Of a DNA stretch of 64,000 nt, positions 46,982-56,170 are shown one piece after another. The stretch is from Bacillus aquiflavi. GTDB taxonomy: Bacteria; Bacillota; Bacilli; Bacillales; Cytobacillaceae. Within the stretch, counting starts at the first letter, position 1. Each line of letters begins with the position of its first letter. The stretch lies in NCBI RefSeq assembly GCF_019915265.1, contig NZ_CP082780.1:558001-622000 (forward strand). The letters run 5' to 3'. A program made the position numbers and the translations under genes. The notes under the pieces are model-generated. The model saw only the letters and a program-made list of their open reading frames with translations. It did not search any database and had not been told where the DNA came from.

Positions 46982-48407
46982 GTGAAAGAAGAGGAACGAA
47001 AAGCATTAGAGAAAGCTATTGCCGAAATAACAGAAATTGCTGAAGGGTTTGGTTTAGACTTTTATCCGATGCGTTACGAAGTTTGTCCAGCAGATATCAT
47101 TTATACGTTTGGGGCATACGGAATGCCGACAAGATTTTCACATTGGAGTTTCGGCAAGCAATTTCATAAAATGAAGATTCATTATGATATCGGATATCGG
47201 TTTAAGTAAGATTTACGAGCTTGTCATTAATTCCAATCCGTGCTACGCATTTTTGCTTGATTCAAACTCGCTAATTCAAAATAAATTAATCGTTGCGCAC
47301 GTGTTAGCACATTGCGATTTTTTCAAAAATAACGTTCGTTTTCAAAATACGAAGCGGGATATGGTTGAAAGTATGGCAGCTACTGCGGAAAGGATTCGTC
47401 AATATGAGATTGAACACGGCAAGCACGAGGTGAAAATTTTTTTAGATGCTGTATTAGCCATTGAAGAACATATCGACCCATCCCTTATACGGCCAAATTT
47501 AGCTTTGAGCGATGAAGATGAACAAGAGTACGAAGAAGAAGAAAGGCTTGCACCTACACCATATGATGATCTGTGGAATTTAGACATTGAAAAGGAGGAA
47601 AAACCGAAGCAACGAAAAAAAAGGAAGAATTTCCCACCGAACCCAGAAAAAGATTTAATGTTATTTATTGAGCAGTATAGCAGAGAGCTGTCTGATTGGC
47701 AGCGAGACATTTTAACAATGATGCGCGAGGAAATGCTCTACTTTTGGCCGCAGCTCGAAACGAAAATTATGAACGAAGGGTGGGCGTCTTATTGGCATCA
47801 GCGGATTTTAAGAGAGATGGATTTAACCACTGGTGAAGCAATCGAATTTGCAAAGTTAAATGCTGGAGTCGTTCAACCGTCACGCACAAGCATTAATCCA
47901 TATTATTTAGGATTGAAAATTTTTGAAGATATTGAAGAACGTTGGAATAAGCCAGCAGATAAAATGAAAGCACGAGGTATAAAGCCTTGCTCGGGCCGTG
48001 AAAAAATATTTGAAGTAAGAGAAATCGAGTCTGATACTTCATTTATCCGCAATTATCTCACGAAAGAATTAGTTCATCGTGAAGATTTATATTTATTCCA
48101 AAAGAAAGGGAAGGACTATAAAATTGTCGATAAAGATTGGGAAAAAGTTCGCGATCAACTTGTAAATATGCGAGTAAACGGTGGTTTTCCTTACATTACT
48201 GTAAATGACGGTGACTATTTACAAAACGGAGAACTTTTCTAAAAACACTCCTATGAAGGAACTGAGCTTGATATTAACTATTTAGAAAAAGTACTTCCTT
48301 TTATACATCAACTATGGGGACGAACTGTTCATTTACAAACCGTTGTTGAAGAAAGACCAATGCTGTTTTCGTATGATGGGCGAAGTGTCATGAGAAAGTA
48401 TTTATAA
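46982..48407 (+). pseudogene. spoVR: SpoVR, disrupted by a 7-bp duplication and a nonsense codon
   Basis: The pieces together give a 470-codon SpoVR. The frame from GTG 46982 (behind GGGGGA) ends after KMKIHYDIG because GATATCG is duplicated in tandem (47186-47199). Removing one copy joins it to [24 protein letters not shown]. The second frame stops at TAA 48240 (NGELF[13 protein letters not shown]) and continues in frame to RKYL at 48407; Leu is usual there. SpoVR acts in spore cortex formation and is the functional partner of PrkA and YhbH, both intact in this window. Confidence 0.88.
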
Positions 48408-48435
48408 GAGAATAAATTTTCGGAAAATATGTCTA

Positions 48436-48464
48436 TTTACGTCGTAAACGCCATTGTGTATAAT
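48436..48464 (+). promoter_or_regulatory. Promoter of the putative antitoxin RNA
   Basis: TTTACG (48436-48441) and TATAAT (48459-48464) are 17 bases apart and face the small toxin-like gene on the opposite strand. Confidence 0.65.
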
Positions 48465-48470
48465 GAAATT

Positions 48471-48593
48471 ATAGTAAAAAAGGCGACCATGGTGCGGTTA
48501 CACCAATGGCCGCTTGTAATAGTTGATCCTTTAAGGGGATCCGTATAATGGAGAAATAATCCACCCTATTTTATAAATGAAGGGTGGATTATT
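48471..48593 (+). ncRNA. Putative antisense RNA antitoxin (type I)
   Basis: A transcript from the promoter at 48436 would be about 120 nt. It would fold into stems (CCATGGTG/CACCAATGG; TTGATCC/GGGGATC) and end at the hairpin 48555-48593, which is also the end of the toxin gene on the other strand. Convergent genes with overlapping 3' ends are the layout of txpA/RatA and bsrG/SR4 in B. subtilis. No ORF is present in it. Confidence 0.6.
48555..48593. terminator. Shared bidirectional terminator of the toxin-antitoxin pair
   Basis: AATAATCCACCCT pairs exactly with AGGGTGGATTATT across 13 bases; T-runs flank it on both strands. Confidence 0.85.
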
Positions 48594-48672
48594 TGTTATT
48601 GTGAAATGACAGTACAGCCATAAATAAGTTCGTAAAAGCAACCGAAAACATTAAAGCTTCAAATACTGTCAT
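48589..48672 (-). CDS. Putative holin-like type I toxin peptide (27 aa)
   Basis: The peptide MTVFEALMFSVAFTNLFMAV then LSFHNNK resembles the Hol_Tox/TxpA-YonT class of small membrane toxins, whose members start M-x-x-(Y/F)-E-A-L-M and span the membrane once. AAGGGGTGAT lies seven bases before the ATG, inside a hairpin. The stop lies in the shared terminator. Toxins of this class damage the membrane when made in excess and are held in check by an antisense RNA. Confidence 0.7.
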   Translation of the reverse strand: MTVFEALMFSVAFTNLFMAVLSFHNNK

Positions 48673-48710
48673 CGGATATCACCCCTTTTCCGTTGGGAGT
48701 GAATACCGAT
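48671..48710 (-). promoter_or_regulatory. Hairpin sequestering the toxin ribosome binding site
   Basis: On the minus strand ATCGGTATTCACTCCC can pair with GGGGTGATATCCGAT (about 12 bp, with a 3x3 internal loop), hiding the Shine-Dalgarno sequence and reaching the ATG. Such occlusion is common in type I toxin mRNAs. A TATAAT for this mRNA lies at 48749-48744. Confidence 0.6.
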
Positions 48711-48819
48711 CACCCTTATAAAGGCTTCAACTATTACAATTAGATTATAACATTTTACTAGTGGGAATAGAAGTTTGATTTTTCTAATTATTAGAATAAT
48801 AACAACTACTGGTTGTTTC

Positions 48820-48896
48820 AGACAGTTATCAAACGAACGAACTCAGAACAGCGCCTTTTCTATTCGCTTTGGCCTCGCCTGACATGTTTTTGTCAC
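48820..48896. repeat. Dispersed intergenic repeat, short copy
   Basis: It starts AGACAGTTATCAAACGAACG, contains TTCTATTCGCTTTGGCCTCG and ends TTTTTGTCAC. It is closest to the copy at 5391-5512. Confidence 0.5.
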
Positions 48897-49048
48897 TATT
48901 GATTTTTCTTCTTCGGCATATTCAAACCTCATTTTAGCTTTCCATACATAGTTGTATTCTTACAGAACTGTAAGATAACTATTGGTTTTAATGTAAGATT
49001 CATCGATTAAACTTTAGTAGAGCATTGATAGGGAGGGAACAAACAAGC

Positions 49049-49739
49049 ATGAGTTTATTAAAAATTAGGGGGTTAACAAAAAAATACGGTACCGGAGAAA
49101 GTGCCATTTATGCATTAAAAAATGTTGATTTACTTGTAGAGCGGGGTGAATTTATTGCTATTGTCGGCGCATCTGGATCTGAAAAAAGCACGTTACTACA
49201 TTTAATCGGCGGATTGGATAAACCGACAGAAGGCTCCGTTTATATAGATAATGAAAACATAAGCAAATTAGATCAAAATAAAGCATCAATTTTTAGACGG
49301 AGAAAAATCGGGGTTATTTTTCAATCATATAATTTATTGCCGATTTTGAATGTGCAAGAAAATATTGAATTGCCTGCTTTATTAGATTCAAAAAAAATTG
49401 ACAAGTCATATTATCGGGAGCTTATTCAGTTATTAGGATTATCAGATCGGATTGATCATTTGCCATCTGAGCTTTCAGGGGGTCAGCAGCAAAGAGTTAC
49501 AATTGCTAGAGCGCTCATTAATAAACCTGCTTTAATATTAGCAGATGAACCGACAGGAAACTTAGATAGTAAAAACAGTAAAGAAGTAATAGACTTACTT
49601 AAAATATCCGCAAAACGTTATCATCAAACATTACTTATGATTACTCACGATACAAAAATTGCCGAACAAGCTGATCGGATTTATAACGTTAAAGGACGGA
49701 GCGATTGTAAATGATGAAAGCCAGTCTGTAAGGGGGTGA
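49049..49739 (+). pseudogene. ABC transporter ATPase with Walker A substitution and 3' frameshift
   Basis: The ATPase belongs to the MacB/LolD/BceA group (KIRGLTKKYGTGESAIYALKN). Signature LSGGQQQRVTIARAL and Walker B LILADEPTGNLDS are intact, but Walker A reads GASGSEKST: the last glycine, needed for phosphate binding, is Glu (GGA to GAA). Near 49694 an extra G shifts the frame. Without it the protein would end VKDGAIVNDESQSVRG at 49739, just before the permease; as read it stops at 49714. Both changes suggest an inactive gene. Start ATG 49049 follows GGGAGGG. Confidence 0.75.
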
Positions 49740-49744
49740 TAACG

Positions 49745-52219
49745 ATGAAAAATTATTACCAAATTATTTGGAAATATTTCAAAGTGAATTCAAAACGAAC
49801 AATTCTTACAATCATCGGGATTATCTTATCCGTCGCTTTAATGACTACGATCGGTTTATTTTTACTCAGTTTACAAGCTAACATGGTCGAAACTGAAAAG
49901 CAAATTAACGGCGGATATCATATTATGTTTAAACGAGGAGATGAACAGCTATTAAAGAAGCTTAAAGGTCATCCTCAAGTGGACAAGGTTGAAATGGTGG
50001 AAAATGCGGAAAGGGTGGTTATTGAAAACCGTTATTTACAAGTTCAAAAAATGACTAATCTTGAGAAAGAATTATTGCCATATCATCTTGAGAAAGGCCG
50101 ACTACCGAAAAATAAAGATGAAATTGCGATTGAAACATGGGTACTGCCTCAATTAGCAGATAATCCAAAATTAAATGAAAAGATCCCCCTTACCTTTGAA
50201 GACGAAGGGAAACGGGAATATATATTAACTGGACTGCTTCGCAACCAGGGGAAGGATGAAGCTATTGCTGTAACGGAGACGAAAGAAGTAAATGTAAATA
50301 ATGCATCCATTTTAGTAGAAATAAATAAAAAAGCAGATTTGGCAAAAATAGTAAAAGAATTGGCGAAACTGACTGATGAAGATAACTATACAATAAATGA
50401 ACGGTTGTTAAAATTATTAGGAGGTTCCACGTCAGACAGGTTTAATCAAACGGTATATAGACTAGTGGCATTTGTTATCGCGATGATCGTTATTGCTACG
50501 ATAGCCGTTATCTACAATGCGTTTCACATTAGTGTTGTTCAAAGAATCCAACATTTTGGGCTTCTCCAAGCAATCGGGATGACGAAAAAGCAATTGCGCG
50601 GAATCGTTTTAAGAGAGGCAACATATTTAAGCATCATTTCTATACCGCTCGGTCTTTGTTTTGGGACGATTGCTTATATTACTATTTTTTACCTTTTTAA
50701 CTCTATGAATGAAACAGTTTTTACAAATTTAGAAATCATTTATTCACCTAACGTATTTATGATTAGTGCACTAATCAGTATGTGTTCAATTTATCTCTCT
50801 GCTCTATTACCAGCATGGACAGCGATGAAAATTTCCCCGCTAACGGCAATTAGTCAGCGCCAATCCTTTACAAAAGAGCGCATAAAAAGAAAAAGCTCAC
50901 CATGGTTTAAAAAATTGTTTGGAATGAATAGTTTGCTGGCATTAAAAAACATGAAGCGGAATCGGAAACGTTTTTATATTACTGTTTCATCAATGATTAT
51001 TAGCGTCTCATTGTTTATTACCTTTACATCGCTGTTAAAGATGTCAGGGATGTTTATTGAAGATTTAGGAGAAGCAGAAAAGGTAGATTTCGTCATCGTA
51101 AATGACAGTGTTAATCATTTATTAACAGATGATTTAAAAGAACGTCTAGCAAGCATTAAAGGGGTAGAAACGATCTACACTGAATATCCAATCGTCCAAT
51201 CTAATGCCATGTTTGAGGAAAAATTAGTTAATCAAGCAGCAAATGACTTTGAAATCACTCAGTTTAAAATGGATGGGCTGAACTTAAAAATGCTTCATTC
51301 TAATATTTATGTCGTAAATGATGAAGAATTAGAAACTCTTTTACAATCAGCCAAGATGAAAGGTTCGAACGATATTCAAAAAATGCATGAAGAAAATGGG
51401 ATTATTTTAATTAAAAATAATTATTTATTTGATTATGATCAAAACAAAATGATGATTATTGCGATGATTAACGGAAAAGTTGGGACTGAATTTTTTACCG
51501 ATCCTACGTTTCTATACGAAGAAGACTATAAACCAATTAAAGAAAATTTTATAAAAATGAAAATTTCAGCCATTGCTGAGGATCATCCATATTCATCGAA
51601 TGGAAATGGGATTAGTTATATAATGCTAAGATCTACTGCAGAAAAATTACTCGATAACGGTGAAGAACTCATTGCTTATTCTTTTAGAATAAAGTTACAA
51701 GATAAAAAATATGAAAAAGAAGTTATGGCAAAAATTGAAGAAATAATTGGAAATAATGCGATTTTAAATATTATCAACCAAATTGATGAAGTTCGTGAGC
51801 GGCGCGCAATGTTTGTAAAAGTAAATACGCTAGTTTATGGTTTTATTTCGGTTATTACGTTAATCGGTATTATTAATATCGCAAATACAGTGACAACAAA
51901 TTTATTATTACGGAAAAAAGAATTTGCAATGCTTCAAGCTGTTGGGATGACAGGAAAAGATATTCGTAAAATGATTGCAACCGAAGGAATACTATATGGA
52001 ATTTTTGGCGCCTTTTTCGGTTCAATTACAGGCGTTGGATGTTCAATTATCCTTTTCACCATTTTATCTGGCATTCGCGGATTTGAGCTAACGATTTATT
52101 ATGATGTCATTGCAATTGCTACGATTATGTCTATTTTGATCGGTTTAGTTTCAGCTCTTATCCCATTAAGAAAGATAAAAAACCAAAATATTATTGAAAA
52201 TATACGGGAAATTGATTAA
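49745..52219 (+). CDS. FtsX-type ABC transporter permease
   Basis: The 824-residue protein has the MacB/FtsX layout: a first helix (about 18-40), an extracellular domain, then three helices with an FtsX core (240-360), a second first-helix at about 420, a second extracellular domain, and a final three-helix FtsX core (680-820). Such two-FtsX permeases usually export or sense antimicrobial peptides with an adjacent ATPase and two-component system, which is the arrangement here. GGGGGTG before ATG 49745. This gene is intact, although the ATPase and kinase are not. Confidence 0.85.
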   Translation: MKNYYQIIWKYFKVNSKRTILTIIGIILSVALMTTIGLFLLSLQANMVETEKQINGGYHIMFKRGDEQLLKKLKGHPQVDKVEMVENAERVVIENRYLQVQKMTNLEKELLPYHLEKGRLPKNKDEIAIETWVLPQLADNPKLNEKIPLTFEDEGKREYILTGLLRNQGKDEAIAVTETKEVNVNNASILVEINKKADLAKIVKELAKLTDEDNYTINERLLKLLGGSTSDRFNQTVYRLVAFVIAMIVIATIAVIYNAFHISVVQRIQHFGLLQAIGMTKKQLRGIVLREATYLSIISIPLGLCFGTIAYITIFYLFNSMNETVFTNLEIIYSPNVFMISALISMCSIYLSALLPAWTAMKISPLTAISQRQSFTKERIKRKSSPWFKKLFGMNSLLALKNMKRNRKRFYITVSSMIISVSLFITFTSLLKMSGMFIEDLGEAEKVDFVIVNDSVNHLLTDDLKERLASIKGVETIYTEYPIVQSNAMFEEKLVNQAANDFEITQFKMDGLNLKMLHSNIYVVNDEELETLLQSAKMKGSNDIQKMHEENGIILIKNNYLFDYDQNKMMIIAMINGKVGTEFFTDPTFLYEEDYKPIKENFIKMKISAIAEDHPYSSNGNGISYIMLRSTAEKLLDNGEELIAYSFRIKLQDKKYEKEVMAKIEEIIGNNAILNIINQIDEVRERRAMFVKVNTLVYGFISVITLIGIINIANTVTTNLLLRKKEFAMLQAVGMTGKDIRKMIATEGILYGIFGAFFGSITGVGCSIILFTILSGIRGFELTIYYDVIAIATIMSILIGLVSALIPLRKIKNQNIIENIREID

Positions 52220-52229
52220 GTCATGATTT

Positions 52230-52254
52230 AAAGCCGTAAAAATAATACGGCTTT
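52230..52254 (+). terminator. Hairpin after the permease gene
   Basis: AAAGCCGTA pairs with TACGGCTTT; the following T-run is imperfect. Confidence 0.65.
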
Positions 52255-52315
52255 ATTCGTGTTTTTAGAAAACAATAGAACTGTCATTTACAATAGAGTG
52301 TGAGAGGTGAACGAA

Positions 52316-53125
52316 GTGATCAAAATTTTATTGCTTGAAGATGATGAAGCGTTAGCAATGGGAATGGAATTTACATTAAAAGAAGAAGGCTATCACGTAG
52401 TAAAAGCTGGCCTTGTAAAAGATTGCATTCATATGATTGATAACGAACAGTTTGATTTAGCCCTATTAGATATATCATTGCCGGATGGCAGCGGCTATGA
52501 TGTTTGTAAATATATTAGAGCAAAAAGCGAGATGCCGATTATCTTTTTAACCGCTTTTGATGATGAGGTAAATGTCGTATTAGGTTTAGAAATTGGCGGG
52601 GATGATTATGTCACTAAGCCATTTCGGGTAAAAGAATTAGTCTCGCGAATAAAAGCAGTATTAAGACGCAGTAAAACTAAACAGGTGTATAAAGAAATAT
52701 TGCGAAGCGGAAATATAGAATTACATACGTTAACAGTCATGTTAAAGAAAAATGGTGAAGATATCCCATTAACCGCTCAAGAATACAAGCTTTTGCTTAT
52801 TTTTATGAATAATCCAAAGATCGTATTAAGCAAGGATACCATTTTTGAAAAGCTATTGGAAACGTCTACTCCTTTCATGGATGATAATACGTTAGCTGTT
52901 TATATTAAAAGACTTCGAGAAAAAGTCGAGGATGTGCCTTCACGTCCGCAATATATCGTTACGCAAAGAGGGCTCGGCTATAAATGGAATATGAACGTCA
53001 TAAAGGAGAAAAAACATGAGAAACTTAATGAAAAATCCAGAATTAAAAAGAAGCTCAATCTGGCTTGTGATCATCATGATCTTATTTTTATGTATTTCAT
53101 ATGTAGTCATCTCCTTTGTAGCTAA
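52316..53125 (+). CDS. OmpR-family response regulator with unusual C-terminal extension
   Basis: The receiver domain (phospho-acceptor Asp in LALLDISLPDGSGYD) and the winged-helix DNA-binding domain ending YIVTQRGLGYKWNM (about residue 228) are normal. The frame then continues some 40 residues past the usual end and overlaps the kinase gene by 110 bases. A one-base indel near 52990 that removed the native stop would explain this, although no proof is visible. AGAGGTG identifies GTG 52316 as start. It would regulate the adjacent ABC transporter. Confidence 0.82.
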   Translation: MIKILLLEDDEALAMGMEFTLKEEGYHVVKAGLVKDCIHMIDNEQFDLALLDISLPDGSGYDVCKYIRAKSEMPIIFLTAFDDEVNVVLGLEIGGDDYVTKPFRVKELVSRIKAVLRRSKTKQVYKEILRSGNIELHTLTVMLKKNGEDIPLTAQEYKLLLIFMNNPKIVLSKDTIFEKLLETSTPFMDDNTLAVYIKRLREKVEDVPSRPQYIVTQRGLGYKWNMNVIKEKKHEKLNEKSRIKKKLNLACDHHDLIFMYFICSHLLCS

Positions 53126-54257
53126 TCAATATAAGAAAAGTTTAATAGAAAATAATGCAGTAATTGTTGGAACGATCTTAAAAGAACATCCTGAATGGGA
53201 AAATGATGTTGTCCCTTTGGTTACAAAAGGTTTAAATGAACAGGAAAAGCAAGCTGGTTTAAAAGTGTTACAACAATAGGGTTATGATAAGGAATTAGCA
53301 ATACATTTTATACCTAGTGTGATAAATTTGCAAAACAACTTAATATATATAATATTTGGGATTGTTATTGCTGTATTTATCATTTTATTTATCTTTAATT
53401 ATGCACAGTTTAAAAGTTTATATCGAAAAATAAATAGTATTACTGAAGTTTCTAATGATGTTCTTGAAGGTCGTCATCAAGTAATCCTTCATGAAAACGA
53501 AGAGGGTGAATTTGCAAAGTTAATATATAGCATTAATAATATGAGTGCTTCAATTAGAAATAATATTATGGCGTTAGAAAAAGAAAAGAAATTTCTTGTC
53601 AATTTATTATCAGACATATCACACCAACTTAAAACCCCGCTTTCATCATTAATGATGTTTAATGAGTTGCTAACAGAAAGAGAAATAGAAGATGCACAAC
53701 GAAAACGATTTTTGAAAAGCAGTCAAGTTCAATTGAAACGGATGGAGTGGTTAATTAAAAGCTTATTAAAGCTAGCAAAGCTAGATGCAGGAGCCATTGT
53801 CTTTAAAAAAGTAGACCAATCGTTAAATGAAACAATTTCCCAAACGATTGAAATGATTAAAAAACGCAGTGAAGAGGAAAAGGTAGAGATTAAACTAATA
53901 GAAAGCGAAGATATTCATATGGCACACGATCGGGAATGGCTAAGTGAAGCGCTTATGAATATGATTAAAAATGCAGTAGAACATACTGAAAAAGATGGGT
54001 GTATCACTGTTTCAGTTGAAGACTCGCCATTGTTTTACCGGATTTTTATTTCTGATACGGGTGAGGGAATTGAACCAAATCAATTGCCGCATATTTTTAA
54101 ACGGTTTTATCGAATTAAGAGCAAAAAGCAAAACGATTCGGTTGGAATCGGTCTTTCGCTTAGTCAATCGATAGTAGAGGGGCAAGGCGGTTTAATCGAG
54201 GTTGACAGTATCCTTGGCGAGGGAACGACTTTTCAGATTTTGTTCCCGAAATATTAG
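53016..54257 (+). pseudogene. Sensor histidine kinase interrupted by TAG
   Basis: The kinase has an N-terminal helix (about 13-35), an extracellular stretch, a second helix (about 107-127), a HAMP-like linker, HisKA (phospho-acceptor His in DISHQLKTPLSSLMMF) and HATPase domains (NMIKNAVEHTEKDG, DTGEGIEPNQLPHIFKRFYR). TAG at 53277 interrupts the extracellular part (LKVLQQ-stop-GYDKELAIHF), and the frame is open on both sides. AAAGGAG before the ATG. The second part could start at GTG 53319 but would lose sensing. Tyr or Gln is the likely original residue. Confidence 0.85.
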
Positions 54258-54312
54258 GCTATGTGATACAATATCGTGTTTTAGCCTTACATAAATTTAG
54301 CCAATAAAATAA

Positions 54313-54341
54313 AACAGAGTGTCAAATGAGGACACCCTGTT
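54313..54341. terminator. Terminator between convergent kinase and CDF genes
   Basis: AACAGAGTGTC pairs with GACACCCTGTT, leaving one mismatch. Confidence 0.75.
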
Positions 54342-55220
54342 CTATTTAAATTCTTGCTGATATGGTTCTATATGAACATGTACGTAACTATTTCGATGTT
54401 GAAGTTGGACTTGGTTTTCAATTTCTTCCGTTATTTCATGACTCTCAACAACGTTTAGCTGTGGATCGACAGAAATAGTGACATCTACAAAAAGGTATTT
54501 TCCATGTGTTCGTCCCCTTATATTATTAATCGAACGAACTTCAGGTATCTCGCTAATTATTTTTGAAATACTTATAAGAGTTTTGTTATCAAATCCATCT
54601 GTTAATAAAAAAGCTGCGTCTTTAAAAATAACTACCGCTGTTTTGCAAATAATCATGCCAACAATGATGGCTGTTAACGGATCAAGCCATGGTAACCCGA
54701 TTAAGGAGCCGATAATACCAATAAAAGCACCGATGCTGACAAGGGCGTCTGATCGATTATCGTACGCAGCTGCCTTTAACGATGAGCTGTTAATTTGATT
54801 CGCTAGCTTAAGGTTATACCGATAAACAATATACATGACAAAGGCTGAAAATAAAGCCGTCCAAGCAGTTAACATGTTCGGAGCCAGTTGTTCCTTCGTT
54901 GTAATCGAAATGGTTGCCTGAAATAAAACTTGAATACCGACTAATATCATAATGAATGCTGCAATTAAAGAAGAAATTGATTCTGCTCGTAAGTGCCCAT
55001 AATGATGATCGTCGTCAGGAGGTTTTCGAGAAATTTTCAGACCTATCAAAATCGCAATTGAAGCAACAACATCTGTCGAGTTATTTAAGCCGTCTGCTTT
55101 TAACGCTTCGGAATTTCCGAAATAACCGACAATCAGCTTTAAGGCAGATAAACATATATAGGCAATAATACTAAACCAAGCACCTTTTTCACCCATTTTT
55201 AAATCATTGTATGTATCCAT
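54342..55220 (-). CDS. Cation diffusion facilitator (CDF) transporter
   Basis: The 292-residue protein has six membrane helices (about 15-200) and a cytosolic C-terminal domain. The metal-binding Asp residues are visible in ALKADGLNNSTDVVASI and ASAYDNRSDALVSIGAFIG-like segments, with HHYGHLRAESISSLIAAF between. It probably exports Zn, Mn or Fe in exchange for protons; the metal cannot be assigned. GGAGGAG before ATG 55220. Confidence 0.9.
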   Translation of the reverse strand: MDTYNDLKMGEKGAWFSIIAYICLSALKLIVGYFGNSEALKADGLNNSTDVVASIAILIGLKISRKPPDDDHHYGHLRAESISSLIAAFIMILVGIQVLFQATISITTKEQLAPNMLTAWTALFSAFVMYIVYRYNLKLANQINSSSLKAAAYDNRSDALVSIGAFIGIIGSLIGLPWLDPLTAIIVGMIICKTAVVIFKDAAFLLTDGFDNKTLISISKIISEIPEVRSINNIRGRTHGKYLFVDVTISVDPQLNVVESHEITEEIENQVQLQHRNSYVHVHIEPYQQEFK

Positions 55221-55350
55221 GGAAACTCCTCCAAAACTTTCATCACCTAGCTTAAGCTTATCAAATGAAGCGAATGTGGGTCTAGAGCAATGATGTAAGC
55301 TATATCCACGGTTTTTGAGGAGGTGTAAACATGTTGTGTTTATGCAAAGA

Positions 55351-55929
55351 TTACATCATTTTCTTTAGGTGTTCAGTGCAATTAAATAAATGTAAAAACC
55401 ACTCATGATCGTTCTTTTTTAAAATCGACACGGACGTATTATGTATTTCAATTTCGTTATAATCTTTTAAGATTATTTTTAACATTTTATTAATAGTTAT
55501 TCCATGACTAATGACAATGATTTTTTTTTCATTTAATGGATGAATGATGTCGTAAAAAAACTGAGCGACTCTCAGTTCGATTTTTTCATTTTCTTCGATG
55601 CCATGATGAAGTTCCCGCCAGTATTTTCCCCATTGTGCCATGCGGTCTATTTCGATTGTCCCTTCTAATCTGCCAAAATATCTTTCTCGCAACCGTTTAT
55701 CAATCATCACTTGTAAACCCATTTTTTCTGCTAAAATATTAGCTGTTTCTTTCGCTCTTTGCAAATCACTAGAATAGATGATATCCCACTTCTCTCCTAC
55801 TAACCGGTTTGCTAAAGCAAGTACTTGTTCTTTACCTTTTTCACTTAACGGAATGTTTTGATGTCCTTGTAATTTATTTATTTCATTCCATTCGGTTATT
55901 CCATGTCTAATTAAAGCTAACGTCGTCAC
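55351..55929 (-). CDS. Histidine phosphatase family protein
   Basis: The 192-residue phosphoglycerate-mutase-like enzyme has the catalytic LIRHGITEWNEINKLQGHQNIPLSEKG motif, SSDLQRAKETANIL, the acid Glu in RERYFGRLEG, and the second His in VISHGITI. Likely a phosphatase acting on a small molecule rather than a glycolytic mutase. It is convergent with nothing close by and divergent from the regulator at 56.2 kb. Confidence 0.88.
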   Translation of the reverse strand: MTTLALIRHGITEWNEINKLQGHQNIPLSEKGKEQVLALANRLVGEKWDIIYSSDLQRAKETANILAEKMGLQVMIDKRLRERYFGRLEGTIEIDRMAQWGKYWRELHHGIEENEKIELRVAQFFYDIIHPLNEKKIIVISHGITINKMLKIILKDYNEIEIHNTSVSILKKNDHEWFLHLFNCTEHLKKMM

Positions 55930-56082
55930 AAAAATTCCCCCTTAACAATACAATCATGATCATACACGACATTCCGCTGTGCTCGCTTATTCCCGTCTAA
56001 ATAGGGATGCGTATATTTTACATGAATAAAGGAATAGTTCAACTTAAAAAGGGGAGTAATTCGCTCGAGAACATTGCTAAAT

Positions 56083-56141
56083 TTGTTCCTTTTTTTTTTG
56101 CTGTGATATAATCAGCCTTAGTTAACGAAATGGCATTTAAA
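56083..56141 (+). promoter_or_regulatory. Promoter and operator of the regulator gene
   Basis: TTGTTC (56083) and TATAAT (56107-56112) with 18-base spacing form a promoter. TTAACGAAATGGCATTTAAA at 56122-56141 follows the -10. A related sequence lies at the same place in the promoter at 57782, 16 of 20 positions identical. Confidence 0.6.
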
Positions 56142-56170
56142 GTGATCGAAAAATATATTGTTTATGGAGT

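Noticed and set aside
53319-54257. Treating the second part of the kinase as an independent gene
   Set aside because: Same frame as the first part, no proper ribosome binding site, and it would lack the first membrane helix and most of the extracellular part.
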